Source: Aridibacter sp965216195
GTDB lineage: Bacteria; Acidobacteriota; Blastocatellia; Pyrinomonadales; Pyrinomonadaceae
DNA: 64,000 bases
Reading direction: 5' to 3'
Assembly: GCA_965216195.1 (NCBI GenBank)
Contig: OZ244151.1
Location: 868,001-932,000 of the forward strand
Part shown: piece by piece, positions 1-8,576 of the stretch
Numbering within the stretch: the first letter of the stretch is position 1
Layout of the letters: every line of letters starts with the position of its first letter
Notes under the pieces: model-generated
The model's input: only the letters and a program-made list of their open reading frames with translations
Told to the model about the DNA's origin: nothing
Database searches by the model: none
Made by a program: the position numbers and the translations under genes

Positions 1-2
1 TA

Positions 3-285
3 AATGACCTCGATAAAATTGCTGAATACATTGCCCCAGATAATTTTTAGGCGGCAGAGAGTCTGGTTCAAAAGGTGTTTAGAAGAGTCGAGAGGCTAGT
101 GAATCATCCGAAATCCGGTCGCGTCCCACCGGAACCCGACAGGTTCGATCTATCGTGAAGCCGTTGTTCCTCCGTGCCGCATTTTTTGTCGCATCGAAAA
201 GAAAACTGTTTACATTGGGTTTGTAATGCGATCTGAAAAGGACTTAAGAAATTATATGATCGACGGGCGAATAATTACTGATTAA
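3..285 (+). pseudogene. ParE/RelE-type toxin remnant, broken
   Basis: Two reading frames together encode a ParE-like toxin. Frame 3 gives NDLDKIAEYIAPDNF, an in-frame TAG at 48-50, then AAESLVQKVFRRVERLV and HPKSGRVPPE up to about 149. The protein continues in frame 1 from 151 with YREAVVPPCRIFCRIE and YIGFVMRSEKDLRNY, ending at the TAA at 283-285. The order matches the ParE fold: an N-terminal helical pair, an SGR-type turn, then the beta-sheet core. A stop plus a +1 frameshift near 150 make it a pseudogene. Its 5' end lies outside the window, so an antitoxin partner cannot be judged. Its last 11 bases overlap the convergent mobA. Confidence 0.7.
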
Positions 286-883
286 GTTTCCGGTAGTGCT
301 CCGGTTTATTTATATTGGCGAAGTTCTTATCTTCGCTTTCTAACTCAAGGTATTTCTTATTTTTAAGTTTTCCGATAAATTGCAGAACCGATATGGATGT
401 GCTTTCATCACGGAATAAATTTTCTATTATCGGTAAAGCGGCTTTGGTTTCGTAAACGGTGCAGAGCTGCTCGGTTTTTCCGTTTGGATGTTTTGGTAAG
501 ACTACATCTGCCTTAGAATCCAGAGCGGTTTCGGTTATTTGCGATACGAAATCTACAGTTAAAAAAGGTAAATCCACCGGAAGAATTACAGCATATACGC
601 TATCGCAATCTTTGAGCGCGGCATGAATTCCGCCCAACGGACCTCGATCTTCATAAATATCAAAGATATAGGGAAGTCCTTCGGGGAGTTTTTCGATGAA
701 ATCTGCTTGCTTTTGATTTAGGACTACCTTGACGCGATCTTTGCAGACGGGAGTGAGAATATCGATTGCATTTTGGAGAAAAGTCTTGCCGTTTATCTCA
801 AGAAACGCTTTGTCATACCCCATTCGAGAGGATTTTCCGCCGGCGAGAATGTAGCCTGAGAAATGTTTGTGTTTGGAAGTCAT
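275..883 (-). CDS. mobA: Molybdenum cofactor guanylyltransferase MobA
   Basis: The 202-residue product carries the nucleotide-binding signature LAGGKSSRMGYDKA at residues 13-26, diagnostic of MobA-type nucleotidyltransferases, followed by ILPVDLPFL, which holds the metal-binding aspartate. MobA joins GMP from GTP to molybdopterin to make the guanine dinucleotide cofactor used by bis-MGD enzymes in the cytosol. It is the last gene of the formate dehydrogenase cluster, whose alpha subunit needs exactly this cofactor. A gap with three hairpin repeats (903-988) separates it from the alpha-subunit gene, so its expression may be uncoupled from the structural genes. The length is normal for the family. 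Confidence 0.9.
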   Translation of the reverse strand: MTSKHKHFSGYILAGGKSSRMGYDKAFLEINGKTFLQNAIDILTPVCKDRVKVVLNQKQADFIEKLPEGLPYIFDIYEDRGPLGGIHAALKDCDSVYAVILPVDLPFLTVDFVSQITETALDSKADVVLPKHPNGKTEQLCTVYETKAALPIIENLFRDESTSISVLQFIGKLKNKKYLELESEDKNFANINKPEHYRKLNQ

Positions 884-900
884 CCCCTACAAATTTTGAA

Positions 901-992
901 GATGCGGACAGGAGTGTCCGCGCTCCATTCAAAAAATGCGGACAGGAGTGTCCGCGCTCCACTCAAAAATGCGGGCAAGGATGCCCGCGCTC
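901..992. repeat. Three-copy tandem hairpin repeat (REP-like)
   Basis: Three copies of a ~35-base unit lie between the alpha-subunit gene and mobA. Each holds a perfect 7-bp stem with a 4-base loop. Copies 1 and 2 (903-920 and 938-955) read GCGGACAGGAGTGTCCGC. Copy 3 (971-988) reads GCGGGCAAGGATGCCCGC, where A-to-G in one arm is matched by T-to-C in the other. GCTCC follows each stem. The paired change suggests the folded form is conserved. Confidence 0.8.
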
Positions 993-996
993 CGTC

Positions 997-3765
997 TTAA
1001 ACCCCAACCAATTCCTTTTCGCGAGCCTCAGCCATAATTCGTTTTTCGCCTTTTGATTTGCGGATCTTGCACGCGACAACCTTATATTCGGGACACTTCG
1101 CCTCAGAATCGTGAATGTCGCTCGTAATAATATTTACCATGATCTCCGGAAAGTGGAATGTGGTGCTCATCACGCCCGGTTTTACTTCATCCGTAATCCG
1201 CGCCTTGATATCAACCTTACCGCGTGCGGAGATCACACAGGTCATATCACCGTCGCTGATTCCATTGTCAGCGGCGTCTTTCGGGTTAATCAGCAATACA
1301 TCTTCTGTAAGAATTTCGCCGTTTCCCGTTCGGCGGGTCATCGCACCGCAATTATAGTGTTCGAGTTCGCGGTTTGTAGTGATTATATAGGGAAATTCTT
1401 CACCGTATTCGACGATCTCCTCGGATTCACGCCAGTCAAAGTAATGGAATTTTCCCTTTCCAATCTTAAACTCGTCTATGTGTATGATTTCTGTCGACGA
1501 ACCGTCTTCAGGAACGGGCCATTGCTTCCCATTTTTTGCAAGCTCTTCCCATTTAACGCCCTTAAAGAATGGAACGATCTGCGAAATCTCTTCAAGCATC
1601 GTGTCCGGCGCGTAATCGGGTTGACCGTAGTCCATCCTCTGCATTACATCGACTACGATTTGCCCGTCCACTTTCGTGCCTGGAACTGGATCAAGCACAG
1701 CGTTTACACGCTGGATCCGACGCTCGCCATTTGTAAATGTGCCAGATTTTTCAAGGAAAGAAGCCCCCGGTAGCACAACGTCGGCCATCGCTGCAGTCTC
1801 GGTCATAAACAATTCCTGAACGACAAGCATATCGAGATTTCTCAGTGCCTTTCTGACCTTGTTTGTATTCGGATCGGTTTGAACGACATCTTCACCAATG
1901 ATCCACATTACCTTAAGATCACCGGCAATCGCCGCATCAAACATTTCCGGAATCTTGTAGCCGATCTCAAGTGGAACATCCGCTTTGTAAAAATCGATGT
2001 ACTTTTGATTGATCTCAGGATTTGTTACATCCAAATAGCCCGCGCCTTGATGCGGTTGAGCGCCCATATCAGCTGCGCCCTGAACGTTGTTTTGTCCGCG
2101 GAGCGGGTTTACGCCTACGCCACGACGACCAATATTTCCAGTGACCATAGCCAGATCGGCAATTTGCTGGACCGTAAATGTTCCTTGCGAGTGTTCGGTA
2201 ACGCCAAGGCCGTGAAATGACATAGCGTTTGGAGCATTCGCATAGGCAATCGCCGCCGCCCGAACCTTTTCACGGTCAACACCTGTCACGGCTTCCATCG
2301 CGCTAATATCGAGCGCTTTTATTCCCGCAGCAAAATCGTCGTAGCCTTCGGTACGCGATTCGATAAATTCTTTATCTTCAAGCCCTTCCGAGATGATGTA
2401 ATAGAGCAACATATTCAGAAGCGCGACGTTTGTTCCCGGCCTGAGCTGCAGGAAGTGATCGGCGTATTTGGCGAGCTCGATCTCTCGAGGGTCGATGACA
2501 ATCGTGGTTCCGCCCTTCATCGCAAACTGTTTCATCTTGGCGCCGGTTACCGGATGGGCGTCCGTCGGGTTAGCGCCGATGATCATAATGCAGTCAGTGT
2601 ATTGAATGTCTTTTACTGAGTTTGTCGCTGCCCCGGTTCCAAAAGAACGCTGCATTCCGAGCGCCGTTGGTGAATGGCAGACGCGTGCGCAGCAATCGAT
2701 ATTGTTTGTGCCGATTACCGCGCGTATAAACTTCTGCATCAGATAGTTTTCTTCGTTTGTGCAGCGAGCCGACGAAACCCCTGCTATCGCGTCCGGCCCG
2801 TGTGCGTCTCGCACAGAGTTAAACTTATCGACCATATAGCTGTAAGCTTCGTCCCACGGAACTTCCTCTAGCTCACCGTTTTTCCTAATCATTGGCGAAC
2901 GCAGCCTCTCGGGATGATCATAAAACTTAAACGCGTATCGTCCCTTCAGACAGGTATGTCCCTGATTTACTTCTGCATCATAAGGCGCGGTAATGCTTAT
3001 AATGTCGCCGTTATTAGTCGCCACATCGAGATTGCAGCCCACACCGCAATAGGTACACACGGTACGTGTAGTTTTCTCGGCGTCATTTGTTTTTGATTCA
3101 AAAACGTCTGAGATCGCAGCGGTTGGACAGGCCTGCGAGCACGCGCCACATGAAACGCAATCAGATTCTTTGAAACTTTGTCCCATTCCTTTGACGATTT
3201 TCGAGTCAAACCCGCGCCCTTCCATTGTCAAAACCATTTCTCCCTGCACTTCATCGCAGGCCCGTACGCAGCGGAAGCAGTTGATACACGCGGACAAATT
3301 CGAACGCATATACGGGTGCGACGAGTCTCCGTTTCGATGAAAATGGTTTTTCCCCGGAGCATAGCGAACACCAGACATATTAAGCCCAACGCCATTTGCC
3401 ACCTTCTTGAGTTCATTAGTTTCCGGTTTATCAGTTTCGAATTTCTCGGCGGGGTAATCGGTCAAAACGAGTTCGACAATGTTTTTCCTGAGCCGTTTCA
3501 TTTTGTCAGTGTGCGTGTAAATATAAGATCCCGGTGTAACGGGCGTGTGACAGGAAGCCTGTGTGCGCGTCGGACCATCTTTTTCGAGCGCAACCTCCAC
3601 GGAGCAGACACGGCAGGAACCAAACGGATCTAGATTGGGTGCGTCACAAAGAGTCGGCACCGGGTCAGGGCCCATTTCGCGCCTCAAAAGCGATAAAACC
3701 ATTTCACCGTCTTCAAACTGATGCGGTTCGTTGTTTATGTAAACTGTATTCTCAGAATTACTCAT
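997..3765 (-). CDS. fdhA: Formate dehydrogenase alpha subunit (Mo/bis-MGD, Cys type)
   Basis: This 922-residue protein is the catalytic subunit of a cytosolic NAD-linked formate dehydrogenase. Domains in order: a NuoG-like 2Fe-2S domain (Cys40, 51, 54, 72); a 2x4Fe-4S ferredoxin domain (Cys160, 163, 166, 170 and Cys203, 206, 209, 213); then the molybdopterin oxidoreductase core with its own 4Fe-4S cluster (Cys237, 240, 244, 272). The active-site stretch DCCARVCHSPT puts Cys363 where selenoenzymes have selenocysteine, followed by the conserved His364. Electrons should pass through the clusters to the NADH-binding beta subunit encoded just upstream. It could be confused with a nitrate reductase, but the ARVCH motif and the operon argue for formate. 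Confidence 0.92.
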   Translation of the reverse strand: MSNSENTVYINNEPHQFEDGEMVLSLLRREMGPDPVPTLCDAPNLDPFGSCRVCSVEVALEKDGPTRTQASCHTPVTPGSYIYTHTDKMKRLRKNIVELVLTDYPAEKFETDKPETNELKKVANGVGLNMSGVRYAPGKNHFHRNGDSSHPYMRSNLSACINCFRCVRACDEVQGEMVLTMEGRGFDSKIVKGMGQSFKESDCVSCGACSQACPTAAISDVFESKTNDAEKTTRTVCTYCGVGCNLDVATNNGDIISITAPYDAEVNQGHTCLKGRYAFKFYDHPERLRSPMIRKNGELEEVPWDEAYSYMVDKFNSVRDAHGPDAIAGVSSARCTNEENYLMQKFIRAVIGTNNIDCCARVCHSPTALGMQRSFGTGAATNSVKDIQYTDCIMIIGANPTDAHPVTGAKMKQFAMKGGTTIVIDPREIELAKYADHFLQLRPGTNVALLNMLLYYIISEGLEDKEFIESRTEGYDDFAAGIKALDISAMEAVTGVDREKVRAAAIAYANAPNAMSFHGLGVTEHSQGTFTVQQIADLAMVTGNIGRRGVGVNPLRGQNNVQGAADMGAQPHQGAGYLDVTNPEINQKYIDFYKADVPLEIGYKIPEMFDAAIAGDLKVMWIIGEDVVQTDPNTNKVRKALRNLDMLVVQELFMTETAAMADVVLPGASFLEKSGTFTNGERRIQRVNAVLDPVPGTKVDGQIVVDVMQRMDYGQPDYAPDTMLEEISQIVPFFKGVKWEELAKNGKQWPVPEDGSSTEIIHIDEFKIGKGKFHYFDWRESEEIVEYGEEFPYIITTNRELEHYNCGAMTRRTGNGEILTEDVLLINPKDAADNGISDGDMTCVISARGKVDIKARITDEVKPGVMSTTFHFPEIMVNIITSDIHDSEAKCPEYKVVACKIRKSKGEKRIMAEAREKELVGV

Positions 3766-3780
3766 AACTTCTACATTTAG

Positions 3781-3971
3781 CCACCCTTTTTACGGCGTGG
3801 TCGTGTTTCAAAACTAGCTAATTTCTGACAAGGACGCTAGAAGCGCCCTTAAACGCTTGCGACGCTTGATACCACGGCGTAAACGGCGTGGCTAACTGCG
3901 ACTATTGAATCCACGTCGTAAACGACGTGGCTATGCCGATTCAGTTTTATCCCATGTGCGTAACGACGGGG
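3781..3971. repeat. Four-copy hairpin repeat cluster, second family
   Basis: The gap between the beta and alpha formate dehydrogenase genes holds four related units at 3781-3800, 3872-3891, 3911-3930 and 3951-3971. The third is a perfect 9-bp stem with an AA loop, CCACGTCGTAAACGACGTGG. The second, CCACGGCGTAAACGGCGTGG, has a single mismatched pair. The others are more degenerate. Units two to four are followed by GCTA or CTA and sit about 40 bases apart. No gene fits here. Confidence 0.7.
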
Positions 3972-3999
3972 CTAAGAACCCAAATTTTTCAAACTATCC

Positions 4000-5652
4000 T
4001 TACGCGAAATATTCTTTCAGCTCGTCCTCAAAATATTCAAGTGCGTTTTTAATTCCAAGCGGCAAACCACCTCCCAATGCGCACAGCGAACCAATTTCAA
4101 GCGTTTCGAGCAGATCATCCATCAGTTCGCGATCCATTTTTGGTCCGCCATTTTGAGATTTTTCGATCATTTCTTTCCCGCGCACCGATCCTATACTGCA
4201 CGGGAAACACTTTCCGCAGGATTCATCCGCCGTAAACTCAAACAAATGCTCAAGATACTCTATCATCGGAAATTTTTCCGGTACCGACACGATTCCGGCG
4301 TGTCCGAGCAGAAAACCGCCGTTTTGAAAACTCTCGAAATCAAGGTTTAATTCGTCAATCTTGTGTGTCGGGACGATCCCGCCGAGCGGTCCGCCGACAT
4401 GAACAGCTTTGACAGGTTCCTTAAACCCGCCTCCGAGTTCGTAAACAAGCTCTTTGAAGGATGAACCCATCTCAACTTCGTACATTCCCGGTTTGTTAAA
4501 AAATGAATCGAGACATACGAGCTTCGTGCCGGTCGATTTTTCCGTGCCGAGTTTCGCATATGCTTCACCGCCGTTTTCTACGATCCAGGGCACGGCCGCA
4601 AGCGTTTCGACGTTGTTTACAATCGTCGGTTTGTTAAATAAGCCTTTTTGAGCAGGGAACGGCGGTCTAACGCGAACTTCCGGTCGTTGGCCTTCAAGCG
4701 ACGATAGCAAAGCCGTCTCCTCACCGCACACATACGCTCCGGCGCCCTCAATGATCTTGAAACGGTAGTTAAAGCCCGAACCCAGTATGTCATCGCCATG
4801 CATCCCGATTTCTTCGAGCTGTTTCACGGCTTCGGTCATTATGCGCACTGACTCGGGATATTCGCCGCGTGTATAGACTGCTCCATAGTTTGCGCCGACT
4901 ATGTAACCGGCAGTCATCATGCCGAACAGGACGAGCATCGGTTGGACTTCCAGCAAGTAACGGTCGGAATACGCTCCCGGATCGCCTTCGTCAGCATTAC
5001 AAACGATAAATTTTTGATCAGATTCTTCTTTTCTACAGGCCTCAAACTTGAACCCCATCGGGAATCCTGCGCCGCCTCGCCCGCGTATGTTTGAGGTCTT
5101 AATCTGCTCCAGCGCCCATTCAGGCCCATTTTCGAGAACTTTTTCAAAAAGCGATTTAAACTGCCCGGCTGTCATTGGCGAATCCGTCAAAACACGTTCA
5201 CAGCTAGCAGCGACTGTGTAATCGTCACTCAAATCCCCGTTGGATTTCACAAAAATCTCGTCAAAGTGGTTTATCGCATCTCCGGAGTAGTTTGTCTCGT
5301 CGTAATTAAACGCACTGTTTTCGTGGCACCTTCCGAGACAGCACATATGCCCTATTTCTTCTTCTTTCAGGTGTTTGGAAAGCTCCTGTTTGACCTTTTC
5401 CTGAGTTCCCGCAACGAGGCAGGCACTTCCGCTGCATACGTGTGCTTTTACGCCGCGGTGTTCATCTTTCATAAAGTCGTAGAAGGAAGCTGTACCGTAG
5501 GTGATCGCATCACCCATCAAATACTCTTCGGCAAGAGCTCTCATCTCTTCATTTTCGGGCGAGCCTGTAGCCTTTGATGCCTCAACGAGCTTTTCAAACA
5601 GGTTTTCGTCTAAGCCCTTTCTACCTGATAATGCACTAAGATTGTCTGACAT
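4000..5652 (-). CDS. NAD-dependent formate dehydrogenase beta subunit (NuoE-NuoF fusion)
   Basis: The 550-residue protein fuses two complex-I-like modules. The N-terminal third is a NuoE/thioredoxin-like 2Fe-2S domain with Cys73, Cys78, Cys104 or 105, and Cys109. The rest is NuoF-like, with the FMN/NADH-binding GRGGAGFP at 191-198, NADEGDPGAYSDR at 219-231, and a C-terminal 4Fe-4S site ESCGKCFPC (Cys479, 482, 485) plus Cys524. It should accept electrons from the alpha subunit and reduce NAD+. The layout matches FdsB-like diaphorase subunits. A hydrogenase HoxF-type role is the main alternative, but no hydrogenase genes are nearby. Confidence 0.88.
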   Translation of the reverse strand: MSDNLSALSGRKGLDENLFEKLVEASKATGSPENEEMRALAEEYLMGDAITYGTASFYDFMKDEHRGVKAHVCSGSACLVAGTQEKVKQELSKHLKEEEIGHMCCLGRCHENSAFNYDETNYSGDAINHFDEIFVKSNGDLSDDYTVAASCERVLTDSPMTAGQFKSLFEKVLENGPEWALEQIKTSNIRGRGGAGFPMGFKFEACRKEESDQKFIVCNADEGDPGAYSDRYLLEVQPMLVLFGMMTAGYIVGANYGAVYTRGEYPESVRIMTEAVKQLEEIGMHGDDILGSGFNYRFKIIEGAGAYVCGEETALLSSLEGQRPEVRVRPPFPAQKGLFNKPTIVNNVETLAAVPWIVENGGEAYAKLGTEKSTGTKLVCLDSFFNKPGMYEVEMGSSFKELVYELGGGFKEPVKAVHVGGPLGGIVPTHKIDELNLDFESFQNGGFLLGHAGIVSVPEKFPMIEYLEHLFEFTADESCGKCFPCSIGSVRGKEMIEKSQNGGPKMDRELMDDLLETLEIGSLCALGGGLPLGIKNALEYFEDELKEYFA

Positions 5653-5668
5653 ATTTTTCTAACAACTT

Positions 5669-6037
5669 CTAATGAGACTCTTTCGGATTTGGAAACATAT
5701 CGTCCTCTCCTTCGCTACGGGCTAAGCACTTGAAGTCCTTTTCTAGCAATATCTTAAGAACGCTACCTTCATCTATTGTCTGAACAGCTTTAAGGCTGAC
5801 TTTCTCAGTAGAACACCACTCTTCCGCAATCTTCAAAGGAACAACTATCGAAACTTCATCATTCCCAAAAGAAGCTTCAATCGCAATCGCACTCTCGCTG
5901 CTGCGAACCGAATATTTCAGCCTTTGATCGGACGAAAAATGAGTCGTTTCGCTAACATTTCCCGTTTCCGATAGTCTCTCAATCTCGCTCATCTGCAGGC
6001 GAAGGCGGATCGAATTCCCGCGAATTCTAAGTTTCAT
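5669..6037 (-). CDS. Small conserved protein in formate dehydrogenase operon, function unknown
   Basis: A 122-residue soluble protein with no signal peptide, membrane segment or cysteine pair. It starts MKLRIRGNSIRLRLQ and continues with short alternating beta-like stretches. Its start overlaps the end of fdhD by 11 bases and its end lies 16 bases before the beta subunit, so it is almost certainly co-transcribed and translationally coupled. Small proteins of this kind recur beside fdhD in my recollection of formate dehydrogenase operons, but I cannot assign a reaction. An assembly or cofactor-delivery role is only a guess from position. Confidence 0.75.
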   Translation of the reverse strand: MKLRIRGNSIRLRLQMSEIERLSETGNVSETTHFSSDQRLKYSVRSSESAIAIEASFGNDEVSIVVPLKIAEEWCSTEKVSLKAVQTIDEGSVLKILLEKDFKCLARSEGEDDMFPNPKESH

Positions 6038-6893
6038 TAATTATTCTTTCGTTTCCGGTGTAAACATTAAATTTATCGTCGCGCACGAAGCCGAGCAGTG
6101 TCACGTTAAACGCCCGCGCAGCTTCAACCGCCAAACTCGAAGGCGCTGAAACCGCTGCAATTACAGGGATCTGCGCCATTACTGCTTTCTGAACCAACTC
6201 AAAACTCGCACGACCCGATAAAAACAGAATTTTTTCTTTTACCGGTATCGCTTTTTTCAAAAACTGAGACCCGATCAGCTTATCGACGGCGTTATGACGA
6301 CCTACATCTTCCCGAATTTCCAAAAGATTCCCGTCCATATCGAAAAGGCCGGCAGCATGTAGTCCACCGGTTTCATCAAAAACGGACTGCGATTCGCGAA
6401 GAATCTTGGGCATAGATAAGACATCAAAATTGCTCTTTACACGAAACCCATTAGTTTCAACAGCTTGCGCACCAGTATTTAATGCTTCAATTGAGCTTTT
6501 TCCGCACACTCCGCAGCTTGAAGTGGTGTAGAAATGACGTTCGAGTTTCTTAAAATCGATATGTGCAGATTCCCGCAAATCTACACGCACAGTATTTTGC
6601 GGTTGGTCCGGCTTTCCGCAGTATTTTATATCTTTGACATCTGCGGGTGATTTTATAATTCCTTCAGTAAAGAGAAATCCTGCGGCGAGTTCAAAATCTG
6701 CGCCAGGCGTGCGCATCGTGATAGACACTGCTTTATGCTTTGTTTTGCCGTTTTCTCGATAACCAAGACGGATTTCGAGTGGTTCTTCAATAGCCAGGCT
6801 GTCGTTCTCAGTCGTTACTGTCGAGTCAGGGAAGACTCTATCTACCACAACCGGGGTCTTGCCATCGCGTACTTTCGAACCAACTTTAGCCAT
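6027..6893 (-). CDS. fdhD: Formate dehydrogenase accessory sulfurtransferase FdhD
   Basis: FdhD passes sulfur from a cysteine desulfurase to the bis-MGD cofactor, a step needed for formate dehydrogenase activity. The 288-residue protein has the family motif SSCGVCGK with Cys127 and Cys130, TPGADFELAAGFLFTEG at about 62-78, and the conserved HxAGL-type stretch GGLHAAGLFD. It is the first gene of the operon. A TATAAT box ends only seven bases before its ATG, so the transcript may be leaderless. It overlaps the next gene by 11 bases. Confidence 0.93.
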   Translation of the reverse strand: MAKVGSKVRDGKTPVVVDRVFPDSTVTTENDSLAIEEPLEIRLGYRENGKTKHKAVSITMRTPGADFELAAGFLFTEGIIKSPADVKDIKYCGKPDQPQNTVRVDLRESAHIDFKKLERHFYTTSSCGVCGKSSIEALNTGAQAVETNGFRVKSNFDVLSMPKILRESQSVFDETGGLHAAGLFDMDGNLLEIREDVGRHNAVDKLIGSQFLKKAIPVKEKILFLSGRASFELVQKAVMAQIPVIAAVSAPSSLAVEAARAFNVTLLGFVRDDKFNVYTGNERIINET

Positions 6894-6900
6894 TCAAAAA

Positions 6901-6906
6901 ATTATA
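6901..6906 (-). promoter_or_regulatory. -10 box (TATAAT) before fdhD
   Basis: On the minus strand a perfect TATAAT sits at 6906-6901, followed by TTTTTGA and the fdhD ATG at 6893. I see no good -35 hexamer at 16-18 bases. A start site six or seven bases downstream would coincide with the start codon. Confidence 0.5.
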
Positions 6907-6959
6907 ACAGAAAATCAAGAAGCTAAGTATAGCTACCGCAAACTAGCGGCGGGCCAATT

Positions 6960-7814
6960 TTAGACTCCTTCGACAATTTCCCAGGCATTTTCGGTTTTTA
7001 GGAGTTTGCTCATCATCGAGGCGTGAACGGCGTGTCCGCTTTTTTCAGCGCGAATTCTTCCGAGCATAGGTATTCCGAGGAGCGCAAAATCACCTATGAT
7101 GTCGAGGATTTTGTGGCGTACAAACTCGTCTTCAAAGCGCAGCGGGCCCTCGTTTAGCATTCCATCATCTGTAAGAACAATTGCGTTATCGAGCGAACCG
7201 CCCAATGCAAGATTTGCTTTCCGTAGAAGTTCAATTTCTTCCGTAAATCCAAAGGTGCGCGCCGAGGCAATCTCTTGCCCAAAGGAGCCGTTATCTAATA
7301 CAAAATGAAAGGTCTGCGACTTTATAAAGGGATGCGGGAAATCGATTAAACAATCAACTTCAAACTTATCCGAAGGCTCAACCGCCATTTTTCGATCTTC
7401 CTGCGCAAATTCCACAGCCTTTTTTACTTTGAAAAATCTACGAGTGGCATTTTGCTCCCTAATACCTGCTTTTTCAATAAGCTCGACAAAATTTTCTGAA
7501 GAGCCATCGAGGATAGGAATCTCGATGCTGTCCAGTTCGATAAAACAGTTGTCGATTCCCGTTCCGCGCAGTGCTGAAAGGAGATGTTCGCAGGTGGATA
7601 AAACGACACCTTTTCGCAGGAGCGTTGTCGCGTAGCTGCAGTGGGAAATGTACTCAGCGCTTGCCGGAATCTCGAAATTATCCAAATCAGTTCGTATGAA
7701 AACGTAGCCGGTGTTGGGCGGTGCTGGTTTCAGAGAGAGATTTACTTCTACTCCCGTGTGAAGTCCGATTCCTTCTGTCCTGACCGATTTTCTAAGTGTA
7801 CGTTGCTGCTGCAT
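6960..7814 (-). CDS. lpxC: UDP-3-O-acyl-N-acetylglucosamine deacetylase LpxC
   Basis: LpxC performs the committed zinc-dependent step of lipid A synthesis. Visible signatures, numbered from an upstream Met at 7853: the STCEHLLSAL zinc-ligand region with His90, HKILDIIGD with His247 and Asp251, and SGHAVHASM with the catalytic His274. I chose the Met at 7814 because family members begin just before a QxTL..SV...GIGLHTG stretch, giving 284 residues. The upstream start at 7853 would add 13 residues and neither has a clear Shine-Dalgarno. It is divergent from the gene at 7975 and 66 bases downstream of fdhD's start region. It shows that the organism makes LPS. Confidence 0.93.
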   Translation of the reverse strand: MQQQRTLRKSVRTEGIGLHTGVEVNLSLKPAPPNTGYVFIRTDLDNFEIPASAEYISHCSYATTLLRKGVVLSTCEHLLSALRGTGIDNCFIELDSIEIPILDGSSENFVELIEKAGIREQNATRRFFKVKKAVEFAQEDRKMAVEPSDKFEVDCLIDFPHPFIKSQTFHFVLDNGSFGQEIASARTFGFTEEIELLRKANLALGGSLDNAIVLTDDGMLNEGPLRFEDEFVRHKILDIIGDFALLGIPMLGRIRAEKSGHAVHASMMSKLLKTENAWEIVEGV

Positions 7815-7974
7815 TCGGCTATTTATTGTTGCAAGGTTCGTGCCGCTTACCATATCGCCGAAAATGCTTTATATTTATAAATCGCCTGTAAAAAAAGTGT
7901 TGCAAAAGTGCTACAGATGAGGAGAAGAGTGTGGCAAGTATGTAACGTAGGCGGATGAATTTATTGACTATATT

Positions 7975-8562
7975 ATGGCTATTGAAACTGCGGGAAAAAA
8001 ACCACTAAAGTCCCGAAAACTAAAGATTGAAAATGAGGCAACTTTGGATCTACCGAAAAACGGCGAGGAAACGATTCAAAACGCGCTTTCTTTTCTTCCG
8101 ATCGAGCATCGGCGTGGGCTTGACCGCCTAAAACTAGTTGATTTTATTGACAATCCTCAAGTAAAAAAAATGGACGTCCCGATGAAGGGTGATCTTCCCG
8201 GACTTTATCATCCGAAGGTGCAAAATAAGCCTGCTTGGATGGAAATCTCGCTTGGAGCGCTTCTGCAACCAACCGAGGGTTTCTTTAAGCGTTGGATTGC
8301 CAAGACATCGTTTAAAAGCAATGTTGTTCAACTGATTTTTTCGCTCGTTGCGCAACACTATTATTTAACGCTGCGACACTCCGTAAAAATTAAAAAAGGA
8401 AATCTTGAGCCGCAGATTAGACAGTATACGCAGAAAAACATTAAGGAATGGAGCGAAAAAGAAGCGGAAAACACCATTCGCGGACGTTTATTTAAGCCGC
8501 TCAGGCCTATGATCGAACGCTGGGCGAAGTGGTTGAACAAGAAAGCGGCGCAGAATAAATGA
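7975..8562 (+). CDS. Uncharacterised protein, possible degenerate metallopeptidase-like fold
   Basis: A 195-residue soluble protein with a basic N-terminus and C-terminus. I do not recognise a named family. Features seen: FLPIEHRRGLDRLKLVDFI at 40-58, GLYHPK at 76-81 before a hydrophobic beta-like AWMEISLGALL, and an amphipathic helix LIFSLVAQHYYLTLRHSVK at about 120-138. The order (short beta strands, then a helix with spaced histidines) recalls small gluzincin peptidases, but no HExxH is present, so activity would be lost if that resemblance is real. It stands alone, divergent from lpxC, with hairpin repeats after it. Confidence 0.75.
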   Translation: MAIETAGKKPLKSRKLKIENEATLDLPKNGEETIQNALSFLPIEHRRGLDRLKLVDFIDNPQVKKMDVPMKGDLPGLYHPKVQNKPAWMEISLGALLQPTEGFFKRWIAKTSFKSNVVQLIFSLVAQHYYLTLRHSVKIKKGNLEPQIRQYTQKNIKEWSEKEAENTIRGRLFKPLRPMIERWAKWLNKKAAQNK

Positions 8563-8576
8563 GTATTGGACGGACC

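Noticed and set aside
997..3765. Selenocysteine in the formate dehydrogenase alpha subunit
   Set aside because: The active-site codon encodes cysteine (RVCH), the frame has no internal TGA, and no SECIS element is needed.
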